Assembly: GCA_050743365.1 (NCBI GenBank) | Contig: JBOGFI010000115.1 | Span: 1-24,862 of the forward strand | Reading direction: 5' to 3' | From: JBOGFI01 sp050743365 | GTDB taxonomy: Bacteria; Actinomycetota; Acidimicrobiia; IMCC26256; JACDBD01 | DNA: 24,862 bases | Shown here: in pieces, positions 7,164 to 14,379 of the stretch | Layout: every line of letters starts with the position of its first letter | How positions within the stretch are numbered: the stretch's first letter is position 1 | Position numbers and translations under genes: made by a program | The notes under the pieces: generated by a model | What the model was told of the DNA's origin: nothing | Databases searched by the model: none | The model's input: only the letters and a program-made list of their open reading frames with translations

Positions 7164-8704
7164 GGGCCCACCTCGCTCTCTCTGGGCTCGGGGCTCTCGC
7201 GCAGGCGCACGACCTTGTTGACCGCGTTGAGGTAGGCCCGGGCCGACGCCTCGACGACATCGGTCGACACGCCCCGGCCCGAGACCTTCATCCCATCGAC
7301 GTCGAGTTGCACCACCACGTCGCCGAGGGCATCGCCGCCGCCGGTGACCGCAGACACGGTGAAGTCGGTGAGCCGGCCGGTCACGCCGGTGGCCTCGGCG
7401 ATGGCGGCGATGGCGGCGTCGATCATGCCGTTGCCCGAGGCTTCGGCGTCGCGCTTCTGGTCGTAGTCGCTGAGCACCACCTTGGCGGTGGGAGTCGAGC
7501 TCGTACCGCCGTGGAGGTCGAGGCTCACAATGTCGAAGCGGTGCACGTACCCGGCGCCGAGCTCCTCGGCCACGATCGCCTCCAGGTCGGCCTCGGTGAT
7601 CTGCACCTTGCGGTCGGCGAGCTCCTTGAACCGCGTGAACGCCGAGTTCAGGGCGTCGCCCTGGATGCGGATGCCCATCTTCGCCAGCGAGTCGGAGAAG
7701 GCGTGGCGCCCCGAGTGCTTGCCCAGCACGATCTGGGCCGCCTCCTGGCCCACCGTGGTGGCGTCGATGATCTCGTACGTCTCGCGGTCCTCGAGCACGC
7801 CGTGTTGATGGATGCCCGCCTCGTGGGCGAAGGCGTTGCGGCCGACGACAGCCTTGTTGTACTGGACCGGGTATCCGGTAAGGCGCGAGACGATCCGCGA
7901 GGTCCGGGCCAGCTCCTCGGTGCGAACCCCGGTCTCGACGTGGCCGAAGTAGTCGCTGCGGGTGCCGATGGCCATGACGACCTCCTCGAGAGCGGCGTTG
8001 CCGGCCCGCTCCCCCAAGCCGTTGATGGCGCACTCCACCTGCCGCGCTCCGGCCTTCACGCCCGCGAGCGAGTTGGCGACGGCCAGGCCGAGGTCGTTGT
8101 GGCAATGCGTGGAGACGACGTAGTCGCCCTTCACGCGGTCGAGCACGTAGGCGATGAGGCCGGCGAACTCCTCGGGCACGCCGTAGCCGACGGTGTCGGG
8201 GATGTTGATCGTGGTCGCGCCGTTGTCGACCGCGATCTGGCACACCTCACACATGAAGTCGGGGTCGGAGCGGCTGCCGTCCTCGGGCGAGAACTCGACA
8301 TCGTCGGTGTAGCCCTTGGCGCGCGCGACGCCGGCGCCGGCCTCGCCCTTCACCTCGTCCTCGGTCATGCGGAGCTTCTTCTTCATGTGGATGGGCGAGG
8401 TGGCGATGAACACGTGGAGGCGCGGCCGCTCGGCATGCCGCACGGCGTCCCACGCCCGGTCGATGTCCTGGAAGCCGGTGCGCGACAGGCCGGCGATCGT
8501 TGCGCCTCGAACGCTCCGGGCGATCGCCTCGACCGCCTCGAAGTCGCCCTGGCTGGCGATCGGGAAGCCGGCCTCGATGATGTCGACCCCCAGCCGGGCG
8601 AGCTGCTCGGCGATCTCGAGCTTCTCGGCCACGTCCAGCGAGATGCCGGGCGACTGCTCGCCGTCCCGCAGCGTCGTGTCGAAGATCCGTACCTGCTCCA
8701 TCAT
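7160..8704 (-). CDS. leuA: 2-isopropylmalate synthase
   Basis: Catalyses condensation of acetyl-CoA with 2-oxoisovalerate, the first committed step of leucine synthesis. The 514-residue product is the bacterial LeuA1 type. It has the catalytic TIM barrel starting RIFDTTLRDGEQSPG, the metal-binding STHCHNDLGLAVANSLAG, GLGERAGNAALEEV and NAFAHEAGIHQHGVL. The C-terminal regulatory domain, from about residue 390 to the end (VSLDLHGGTSSTPTAKVVL, GGGDALGDVVVQLDVDG), normally gives leucine feedback inhibition. Two ATGs are adjacent (8704 and 8701). GAGGG just upstream is better spaced for the second, so the true product may be one residue shorter. The 226-base gap to the divergent gene holds a leucine attenuator. 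A citramalate synthase activity is less likely given the close LeuA-type motifs. Confidence 0.95.
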   Translation of the reverse strand: MMEQVRIFDTTLRDGEQSPGISLDVAEKLEIAEQLARLGVDIIEAGFPIASQGDFEAVEAIARSVRGATIAGLSRTGFQDIDRAWDAVRHAERPRLHVFIATSPIHMKKKLRMTEDEVKGEAGAGVARAKGYTDDVEFSPEDGSRSDPDFMCEVCQIAVDNGATTINIPDTVGYGVPEEFAGLIAYVLDRVKGDYVVSTHCHNDLGLAVANSLAGVKAGARQVECAINGLGERAGNAALEEVVMAIGTRSDYFGHVETGVRTEELARTSRIVSRLTGYPVQYNKAVVGRNAFAHEAGIHQHGVLEDRETYEIIDATTVGQEAAQIVLGKHSGRHAFSDSLAKMGIRIQGDALNSAFTRFKELADRKVQITEADLEAIVAEELGAGYVHRFDIVSLDLHGGTSSTPTAKVVLSDYDQKRDAEASGNGMIDAAIAAIAEATGVTGRLTDFTVSAVTGGGDALGDVVVQLDVDGMKVSGRGVSTDVVEASARAYLNAVNKVVRLRESPEPRESEVGP

Positions 8705-8760
8705 CCCTCGCTTCGCTCGCTACGCCGCTTCGGATTCGTTTCGGGCTCTTCCTTGCAACC

Positions 8761-8793
8761 AAAAGCCTCCCCGGCCCGAAGGCACGAGGAGGC
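8761..8793 (-). terminator. Attenuator terminator in the leuA leader
   Basis: On the minus strand the arms GCCTCC and GGAGGC close a stem that continues through CG pairs, one bulged T and GCC/GGC around a TTCG tetraloop (8765-8793). TTTT follows (8764-8761). It lies between the leader peptide and leuA, so it can stop transcription before the structural gene when leucine is plentiful. The 5' arm sequence GCCTCCTC also occurs within the leader's Leu codons. Confidence 0.85.
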
Positions 8794-8797
8794 GTCC

Positions 8798-8819
8798 GCG
8801 AGCACCGGCGGGTGCCCGC
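8798..8819 (-). promoter_or_regulatory. Leader hairpin immediately after the leader-peptide stop
   Basis: GCGGGCACC (8819-8811) and GGTGCTCGC (8806-8798) form a 9-base-pair stem with one G-U wobble and a 4-base CGCC loop, starting 2 bases after the leader stop codon. GGCAC in its 5' arm can alternatively pair with GTGCC inside the terminator, which would give the antiterminator state. The switching is inferred. Confidence 0.6.
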
Positions 8820-8821
8820 AA

Positions 8822-8866
8822 CTAGATAAGGAGGAGGCTCTGGGTCCGCGCGTTACTCCTGCTCAT
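8822..8866 (-). CDS. leuL: leuA leader peptide
   Basis: A 14-residue ORF, MSRSNARTQSLLLI then TAG, with three consecutive Leu codons (CTC CTC CTT) and one Ile codon just before the stop. It lies upstream of the hairpin and terminator in front of leuA. Ribosome stalling at the Leu codons when charged tRNA-Leu is scarce would favour read-through into leuA. Leucine attenuators of this type are known or predicted for leuA in other actinobacteria. There is no good Shine-Dalgarno, so the leader may start at or near the mRNA 5' end. Confidence 0.85.
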   Translation of the reverse strand: MSRSNARTQSLLLI

Positions 8867-8874
8867 AGACGATG

Positions 8875-8906
8875 CTTATGGTCGCAGGACCGAGGAGGGA
8901 AGTCAA
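8875..8906 (-). promoter_or_regulatory. Weak candidate promoter for the leuA leader
   Basis: TTGACT (8906-8901) matches a -35 box, and CATAAG (8880-8875) is the nearest -10-like hexamer. The 20-base spacer is longer than optimal. A start near 8868 would make the leader peptide almost leaderless. On the plus strand the overlapping TATGGT (8877-8882) could serve as the -10 of the divergent gene. Confidence 0.3.
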
Positions 8907-8930
8907 CTCGGTTGCGATCGGAGGTGCGAC

Positions 8931-9368
8931 GTGCGGCGATTCTCGACACGACTGATGAAGCTGGGGGCCCTGGCCGGGATCGGCTACGCGATCTGGCGCT
9001 TCTTCGAGCGTCGAAGGGGCGAGTCCGGCATGAGCTGGGAGCAGCAGCCGTTCCCATACCCGCCCAGCCCGCGCCCCACCGAGCCGGCCGGCGACGACAC
9101 TGCACCGCCCACCCCACCCCCACCGACCGCGCCCCCCCCGGCGTCCGGGGCGTCGTCGGCGAAGCCGGCCGCGCCTGAGGCGAGCGTCAACGGGTGGGCC
9201 GAGCCCGCCGGCGGCAGCTGCCCCGTCAGCCACCCGGTGAAAGCCAAGCTGTCCAGCGGGATCTTCCACGTGCCCGGCGGCGCCAACTACGGGCGCACCA
9301 ATCCCGACCGTTGCTACCGCGACGCGCCCTCGGCCGAGGCCGACGGCCTCCGCCAGTCGGCGCGCTGA
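8931..9368 (+). CDS. Membrane-anchored sunset-domain protein
   Basis: 145-residue protein. The GTG start has GGAGG (8920-8924) 6 bases upstream. A single hydrophobic segment near residues 9-24 (MKLGALAGIGYAIWRF), followed by ERRR, should act as an uncleaved membrane anchor. Residues about 43-85 are a Pro/Ala/Thr-rich linker. The C-terminal 50 residues (CPVSHPVKAKLSSGIFHVPG, then NYGRTNPDRCYRDAPSAEAD and GLRQS) match what I know as the sunset domain. That is a short cysteine-containing module (two Cys here) found in actinobacterial proteins and sometimes joined to nuclease domains. The biochemical role is not established. It diverges from the leuA leader and converges on serA. The domain call rests on memory of its motif. 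Confidence 0.82.
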   Translation: MRRFSTRLMKLGALAGIGYAIWRFFERRRGESGMSWEQQPFPYPPSPRPTEPAGDDTAPPTPPPPTAPPPASGASSAKPAAPEASVNGWAEPAGGSCPVSHPVKAKLSSGIFHVPGGANYGRTNPDRCYRDAPSAEADGLRQSAR

Positions 9369-9382
9369 CCCTCGCCCTGGGC

Positions 9383-9428
9383 TTTGGCGTCGTAGGCGGG
9401 GCGCCACCCGCCGCCCTGCAACGCCAAA
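9383..9428. terminator. Bidirectional hairpin between convergent genes
   Basis: TTTGGCGT (9383-9390) pairs perfectly with ACGCCAAA (9421-9428). Inside, GGCGGG (9395-9400) pairs with CCCGCC (9407-9412) around a 6-base loop. It fills most of the 77 bases between two converging genes, where a shared terminator is expected. There is no T-run beyond the stem, so intrinsic termination is not certain. Confidence 0.5.
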
Positions 9429-9445
9429 CACGCCCGGGGGTGCCG

Positions 9446-11032
9446 TCAGTCGAGCTCGATCGCCTTGGCATCGACGATGCCGGGCTGGGCCCGGAGTTCC
9501 TCGGCGACCGCGGCCGGCACCGGGGTCGCCGTGGTGAGCACCATCAGCGCCGCCTCGCCCGACGGGCCCTCGCCGACGCGCATGTCCTTGATGTTGACGC
9601 CGGCGTCGCCGAGGATCGTGCCCACCCTGCCGATCATCCCCGGGACGTCCTCGTTGCGTACCACCAGCATGTGGCGGGCGGGAGGCACCTCGATGGCGTG
9701 GTCGTCGATGCCGACGATGCGGGGCTCGCCCCGGTGCCCGGCCAGCGTGCCTGCCACGTGCACCTCCCGGTTGCCGACCCGGCCGCGTAGCGTCACCAGG
9801 TTCACGTACTCGCGCGCCGTGGTCGACATGCTCTCCCGGAACGTCAGGCCGCGCTCGGTTGCCAGCTGCGGCGCGTTCACGAACGACACCGGCTCATCGA
9901 CCGCCGAGGCGAGGACACCGCGCAGGATGGCGAGCGTCAGCACGCGGCAGTCGTAATCGGCGATCTCGCCCTCGTAGCTCACGTCGAGCGTCTCGGCGAT
10001 GCCGTCGGCCAGCGCGGTGAAGAGAACGCCGAGCCGCTCCGCGAGCGGCAGGAACGGGCGCACGGTCTCAGAGGCTTCGCCGGCGGCGACGTTGACGGCG
10101 TAGGGCACGAACTCGCCTTGGAGTGCGAGCACCACCTGCTCGGCGATGGTCTGGCCCGCCTTGTCCTGGGCCTCGGCGGTCGACGCCCCGAGGTGGGGCG
10201 TAACCACGACCTGGTCCAGCTCGAACAGGGCCGACGCGGTGGTGGGCTCGGCCTCGAACACGTCGAGGGAGGCGCCGGCGATGCGGCCGTCGCGCAGCGC
10301 GTCGGCCAGGGCGTCCTCGTCGATGATCCCGCCCCGGGCGGTGTTGACCAACCGGAGGCTCGGCTTCGCCTTGGACAGGAGGTCCCGCCCGATGAGGCCC
10401 ATGGTCTCGGGCGTCTTCGGCAGGTGAACCGTGAGGAAGTCGGCCGTGGCGACGAGCTCCTCGAGCGTCGGCACGAGCTGCACGCCCAGCTGGCGGGCCC
10501 GATCGGCGCTGACGTAGGGGTCGTGAGCGGCGAGGCGCATCCCGAAGGCGAGCGCCCGTTGCGCGACGAGCACGCCGACCCGGCCCAGCCCGACGATCCC
10601 GAGGGTCTTGCCGTACAGCTCGATGCCCTTCCAGCGGGACCGGTCCCACGTGCCGCCCCGGAGGTCGGTGTCGGCCTGGGGGATGTTGCGGGCCTGGGCG
10701 AGCATGAGCGCGATCGTGTGCTCGGCCGCCGACAGCACGTTCGACTGGGGCGCGTTGACGACCATGACCCCGCGCCGCGTGGCCTCGGCCACGTCGACGT
10801 TGTCCAGGCCGATACCGGCCCGCCCCACCACGACGAGGTCGACGCCGGCGTCGAGGACCTCGGCCGTGATCCGGGTGGCGCTGCGGATGATGACCGCCGC
10901 CGCGCCCTTCACGGCCTCCGGTAGCTCCCGGGCCGAGAGCCCGAGCCGCTCGTCGACCTCGAGCCCGGCGGCGCGTAGCGCGTCGAGGCCGCTCGTCGCG
11001 AGCTGCTCGGTGACGAGGACGCGCGGCGCCAC
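9446..11032 (-). CDS. serA: D-3-phosphoglycerate dehydrogenase
   Basis: NAD-dependent oxidation of 3-phosphoglycerate to 3-phosphohydroxypyruvate, the first step of serine synthesis. The 528-residue product has the long (type I) architecture. The N-terminal substrate domain has VGRAGIGLDNVDV. The nucleotide-binding domain has LGIVGLGRVG, then LVNTARGGIIDEDAL and TPHLGAST with its catalytic His. An intervening regulatory (ASB) domain spans about residues 320-450. The C-terminal ACT domain has VVRNEDVPGMIGRVGTILGD. The GTG at 11032 has TGAGG 6 bases upstream and gives the usual N-terminus (VLVTEQLATSGLDALRAAG). Eight bases separate it from the stop of the upstream aminotransferase gene, so the two form an operon. 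Serine feedback through the ACT/ASB domains is known for the family. Confidence 0.95.
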   Translation of the reverse strand: MAPRVLVTEQLATSGLDALRAAGLEVDERLGLSARELPEAVKGAAAVIIRSATRITAEVLDAGVDLVVVGRAGIGLDNVDVAEATRRGVMVVNAPQSNVLSAAEHTIALMLAQARNIPQADTDLRGGTWDRSRWKGIELYGKTLGIVGLGRVGVLVAQRALAFGMRLAAHDPYVSADRARQLGVQLVPTLEELVATADFLTVHLPKTPETMGLIGRDLLSKAKPSLRLVNTARGGIIDEDALADALRDGRIAGASLDVFEAEPTTASALFELDQVVVTPHLGASTAEAQDKAGQTIAEQVVLALQGEFVPYAVNVAAGEASETVRPFLPLAERLGVLFTALADGIAETLDVSYEGEIADYDCRVLTLAILRGVLASAVDEPVSFVNAPQLATERGLTFRESMSTTAREYVNLVTLRGRVGNREVHVAGTLAGHRGEPRIVGIDDHAIEVPPARHMLVVRNEDVPGMIGRVGTILGDAGVNIKDMRVGEGPSGEAALMVLTTATPVPAAVAEELRAQPGIVDAKAIELD

Positions 11033-11040
11033 CGGTCGCC

Positions 11041-12240
11041 TCACCCCAGCAGCTTGGCGATGCGCTGCACGCCCTCGACGAGGTCGTCGTCGCCGAGGGC
11101 GAACGACAGCCGGGCGTGGCCGGGCGCCCCGAACGCCTCGCCCGGCACCACCGCGACCTTGGCCTCGTCGAGGATCAGGGCCGCGAGCTCGGCCGACGTG
11201 CGCGGGGTGAGGCCGGCCAGGTCGCGACCGAGCACACCCGTGAACGACGGAAAGCAGTAGAAGGCGCCCTGGGGCTCGAGGCAGGTGACCCCGCGGATCG
11301 CGTTGAGCATCTCGTGCATGACGCGGCCGCGCCGCTCGAACGCAGCCCGCATCGTGGCGACCGCCTCGAGGTTGCCGCTCACGGCGGCGAGCGCGGCCCG
11401 CTGCGACACGTTGGCGACATTCGACGTGCAATGCGACTGCAGGTTGGCGGCGGCCGCGATCACGTCGGGCGGGCCGATCGTCCATCCCACCCGCCAGCCG
11501 GTCATGGCATAGGTCTTGGCGACGCCGTTGAGCACCATGCACGTGTCGGCGAGCTCGGGCACGAGCACGGGCATCGACGCGAACCGGTGACTGCCGAAGG
11601 TGAGGTGCTCGTAGATCTCGTCGGTGACGACCCACACGCCGCGCTCGAGGGCCCAACGGCCGATCGCCTCGACCTCGGCGGGTGGGTACACCGCGCCGGT
11701 GGGGTTGCTCGGTGACACGAACATCAGCGCCTTCGTGCGCGGCGTGGTCGCGGCATCGAGCTGCTCGACGGTTACGCGGAAGCCGCCGCCCTCGTCGGTG
11801 GGCAGCACCACCGCCTCACCGCCGGCCAGTGCGACCGCCTCGGGATACGTCGTCCAGTACGGCGCCGGCAGTAGCACCTCGTCGCCCGGGTCGAGCAGCG
11901 CCTGGAGCGCGTTGTACACCGCGTGCTTGCCCCCGTTGGTTACGAGCACCTGGGACGGCTCGCACGCGTAGCCCGAGTCGCGCTCGGTCTTGGCCACGAT
12001 CGCCGCTCGCAGCTCCGGCAGTCCGGCGGTGGGCGTGTAGCGGTGGTTGCGGGGGTCGGAGCAAGCCTCGACGGCGGCGACGACGATGTGGTCGGGCGTG
12101 GCGAAGTCGGGTTCGCCCGCACCAAAGCCGATCACGTCCTCGCCCCCTGCTCGCAGCGCCTTTGCTCGGGCGTCGACCGAGAGCGTCGCCGACTCGGCGA
12201 TGGCGGCGAGGCGCCGCGAGACGCGGCCTCGCTCGGTCAC
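11041..12240 (-). CDS. Class I/II PLP-dependent aminotransferase, probable aspartate aminotransferase
   Basis: 399-residue fold-type I aminotransferase of the Ib aspartate aminotransferase group. Diagnostic motifs are FGAGEPDFATPDHI, HRYTPTAGLPELRAAI, VTNGGKHAVYNALQAL, SPSNPTGAVY, VTDEIYEHLTF and GVAKTYAMTGWRVGW, with the PLP Schiff-base Lys at about residue 242. It sits directly upstream of serA, so it probably supplies or uses glutamate/oxaloacetate in amino-acid synthesis. A phosphoserine-aminotransferase role is unlikely because SerC is a different subgroup. The start is uncertain: the GTG at 12240 is chosen, but an in-frame GTG at 12255 would add 5 residues, and neither has a good ribosome-binding site. 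The upstream gene diverges after only about 80 bases. Confidence 0.9.
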   Translation of the reverse strand: MTERGRVSRRLAAIAESATLSVDARAKALRAGGEDVIGFGAGEPDFATPDHIVVAAVEACSDPRNHRYTPTAGLPELRAAIVAKTERDSGYACEPSQVLVTNGGKHAVYNALQALLDPGDEVLLPAPYWTTYPEAVALAGGEAVVLPTDEGGGFRVTVEQLDAATTPRTKALMFVSPSNPTGAVYPPAEVEAIGRWALERGVWVVTDEIYEHLTFGSHRFASMPVLVPELADTCMVLNGVAKTYAMTGWRVGWTIGPPDVIAAAANLQSHCTSNVANVSQRAALAAVSGNLEAVATMRAAFERRGRVMHEMLNAIRGVTCLEPQGAFYCFPSFTGVLGRDLAGLTPRTSAELAALILDEAKVAVVPGEAFGAPGHARLSFALGDDDLVEGVQRIAKLLG

Positions 12241-12306
12241 TTCGCGTCCAGCCACGCGGCCATGGTCGCACGCCCGTCCGGGACCGCGGCGCCAATTCCC
12301 CCTCAC

Positions 12307-12312
12307 TAGCCT
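12307..12312 (+). promoter_or_regulatory. -10 element for a leaderless mRNA of the carboxypeptidase gene
   Basis: TAGCCT fits the actinobacterial -10 pattern TANNNT and is 7 bases from the GTG at 12320. That spacing is expected when transcription starts at the initiation codon. No Shine-Dalgarno is present. No convincing -35 is seen. Confidence 0.45.
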
Positions 12313-12319
12313 GGGCCGC

Positions 12320-13558
12320 GTGATCCGGGCTCTAGCAGGCTGCTTGCTGCTCGGCGCGGGCGTCGTGGGGGTCGCCCCGCCGGTGGCGGCGCAGGAGGAG
12401 CCGCCGGCACAGCCGCGTGCGTGGATCCTGGTCGACGCCGAATCGGGGGCGGTGCTCGACGCCGGCAACCACCACGAGGCGCTGCCGCCGGCGAGCGCGG
12501 TGAAGCTGATGACCGCACTGACCGCGCTCCAGCGGCTGACGACCGCGGACGACGTGACGACCAGCCCTCGCGGCGCCGACGCCCCCTCGCCCCGCCTGGG
12601 CATCTCGGAGGGCAGCCAGTGGCAACAGCAGGACCTTGTCCAGGCCATGCTGCTGTCGTCGGCCAACGACGCTGCCTACGCGCTGGCCGAGGGCGCGGCG
12701 GGCTCCCTCGAGCAGTTCGCGGTCGAGATGGCCGCGCTGGGCGAGCGCATGGGCCTCGAGGAGAGCACCTTCGCCGACCCCGCCGGGCTCGACGACGAGA
12801 GCGCCTTCAACGGCGGCAGCACGATGAGCGCCTACGACCTGGCGGTGGTCGCCCGAAACGTGCTCGCCGACCCCGAGCTGAGCAGGGTCGTGGCGCTGCC
12901 CGACTATCGCGTCACCACTCCGGCCGGCGAGGAGACCGGCCTCAGGGACAACGGCAACCTCTTCCTGGCTCGCTACCCGGGCGCCACCGGCATGAAGAGC
13001 GGGTTCACGTCGAAGGCGGGGAACACGCTCGTCGCCTCGGCCGCGCGCGACGGGCGCACGATGATCGCGGTCGTGCTGAACGCCGGGGATCCCAGCGGCT
13101 TCGCCGCCGGGATCCTCGACGCCGGCTTCGCGTCGCAGTCCGGCGAGAAGGACTCGGGCGAGCGACTGCCCGAGGCGCGCGTGACGACCGCCCAGGGCCG
13201 CCTTCAGGCGCTCGCCGCGCTTCCGCGCTCGCTGGGCCGTCCGTCGTTCGATTGCGGCCTGTGTGCGACGGGACCGGGCGCGCCCGTCGCCGCGGCGCCG
13301 TCGCGCTCACCCGCCCCGAAGCAACCGGCCACCGAGCCCGACGGCGGCGGCGGCTTCCCCTTCCTCGGGGCGGCCGGCGTGCTGGCGGCAGCGGCGTTCG
13401 GGATGGCGGCGATGTTGCGGCACCGGGCGGTGCAGCGCCGGCAGCTGCGGCGGCTGGCCGCGCAGCGCACGATCGCCGAGGCCCGCCGGCGGGGCACCCT
13501 CGACGTGATCGAGACGCCCGCGACGGAGTCGACCCACGTGCGGGTCCTCCGCGAGTAG
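12320..13558 (+). CDS. D-alanyl-D-alanine carboxypeptidase (penicillin-binding protein, S11 family)
   Basis: Trims the terminal D-Ala from peptidoglycan stem peptides outside the membrane. The 412-residue product begins with a signal peptide (IRALAGCLLLGAGVVGVAPP, likely cut after AAQ near residue 25). The three active-site motifs are in order and spacing: SAVK (Ser59, Lys62), SAN (114-116) and KSG (226-228, with Ser in place of the usual Thr). The C-terminus has a Pro-rich linker, one transmembrane helix (PFLGAAGVLAAAAFGMAAML) and a basic cytoplasmic tail rich in Arg. This is a topology typical of actinobacterial DacA/DacB-type enzymes. The next gene starts 10 bases later. The start is supported by the signal peptide and the nearby -10 element. 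Confidence 0.93.
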   Translation: MIRALAGCLLLGAGVVGVAPPVAAQEEPPAQPRAWILVDAESGAVLDAGNHHEALPPASAVKLMTALTALQRLTTADDVTTSPRGADAPSPRLGISEGSQWQQQDLVQAMLLSSANDAAYALAEGAAGSLEQFAVEMAALGERMGLEESTFADPAGLDDESAFNGGSTMSAYDLAVVARNVLADPELSRVVALPDYRVTTPAGEETGLRDNGNLFLARYPGATGMKSGFTSKAGNTLVASAARDGRTMIAVVLNAGDPSGFAAGILDAGFASQSGEKDSGERLPEARVTTAQGRLQALAALPRSLGRPSFDCGLCATGPGAPVAAAPSRSPAPKQPATEPDGGGGFPFLGAAGVLAAAAFGMAAMLRHRAVQRRQLRRLAAQRTIAEARRRGTLDVIETPATESTHVRVLRE

Positions 13559-13568
13559 AGGAGCAGCG

Positions 13569-14372
13569 ATGGGCGACGAGCGAGAGGTGCTCTACACGGT
13601 CGACGGGCACGTCGCTACCATCACCCTCAACCGGCCGCATCGCCGAAACGCCATCTCGGTGCTCATGCTGCGCCAACTGGTCGACGCCATCGAGCAGGTC
13701 GAACGGGACCGCAACGTGCGGGTGGCGCTGCTCACCGGCGCCGGAGAGGGCTTCTGTGCCGGGCTCGACATCAAGGACGCCATGGCGGGCACCGGCATCG
13801 GCGGCGGTGGGACGGTCAACGCCGGCGGTGACGTCACCCGTACGCGCCAGATCCCGACCGTCGTGCTGCACGAGATGGACAAGCCGGTGATCGCGGTGCT
13901 CAACGGCGCCGCGGCCGGCTACGGCGTCGACCTCGCCCTCGGCTGCGACCTCCGGTTGGCAGCCGAGTCGGCGCGCGTGTTGCCCGCGTTCGCGAAGCGC
14001 GCCCTCATCCCCGAGAGCGGCGGCACCTGGTACCTGCCTCGCCTGGTCGGCTGGGCCCGGGCGGCGCAGATCGGGTTCCTCGGCCGTGAGCTGTCGGCGG
14101 CCGAGGCCCGCGAGCTCGGCCTGGTCAACGAGGTCGTCGCCGACGACGAGCTCGTGGCCGTCGCCCACGAGTGGGCCGACGAGATCGCCGCCAACGCGCC
14201 GCTGGCGGTGCAGGCGATGAAGAAGCTGTTCCGGGCGGGCCTGGGCGAGGACTTTCAGAGCCACACCGACCACGTGCTGCTCCAGCTCGTGCAGCTCATG
14301 GGCACGGCCGACTTCATGGAGGGCCTGCAGTCCTTCGTCGAGCGGCGGGCGCCCGACTTCAAGGGCCGCTGA
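13569..14372 (+). CDS. Enoyl-CoA hydratase/isomerase (crotonase) family protein
   Basis: 267-residue crotonase-fold enzyme acting on acyl-CoA thioesters. GAGGAG lies 5 bases before the ATG. Family motifs include ITLNRPHRRNAIS, LTGAGEGFCAGLDIKD (oxyanion-hole region), PVIAVLNGAAAGYGVDLALG and IPESGGTWYLPRLVGWARAA. Of the two catalytic glutamates of classical hydratase, the first position is Asp121 and the second appears not to be acidic. Glu149 in IPESGG aligns instead with the single acidic residue of PaaG-type isomerases. The enzyme may therefore isomerise rather than hydrate. It follows the carboxypeptidase gene by 10 bases but shares no obvious pathway with it. The C-terminus (VERRAPDFKGR) is typical of the family. 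Confidence 0.92.
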   Translation: MGDEREVLYTVDGHVATITLNRPHRRNAISVLMLRQLVDAIEQVERDRNVRVALLTGAGEGFCAGLDIKDAMAGTGIGGGGTVNAGGDVTRTRQIPTVVLHEMDKPVIAVLNGAAAGYGVDLALGCDLRLAAESARVLPAFAKRALIPESGGTWYLPRLVGWARAAQIGFLGRELSAAEARELGLVNEVVADDELVAVAHEWADEIAANAPLAVQAMKKLFRAGLGEDFQSHTDHVLLQLVQLMGTADFMEGLQSFVERRAPDFKGR

Positions 14373-14379
14373 ACGTTCA
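14370..14379. other. Perfect 10-base palindrome joining two convergent stop codons
   Basis: TGAACGTTCA is self-complementary. Its first three bases are the stop of the crotonase gene, and its last three are the reverse-strand stop of the helicase gene. Only 4 bases lie between the genes. There is no room for a separate terminator. Confidence 0.8.

Noticed and set aside
8705..8735. GAAGCG/GTAGCGAGC-type short repeats just before leuA
   Set aside because: They resemble common GC-rich extragenic repeats, but only one short copy is present here, so no repeat family can be claimed.
7145..9178. A 677-codon plus-strand open frame opposite leuA and its leader
   Set aside because: It runs antisense to leuA and through the attenuator. 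No domain is visible in its product.
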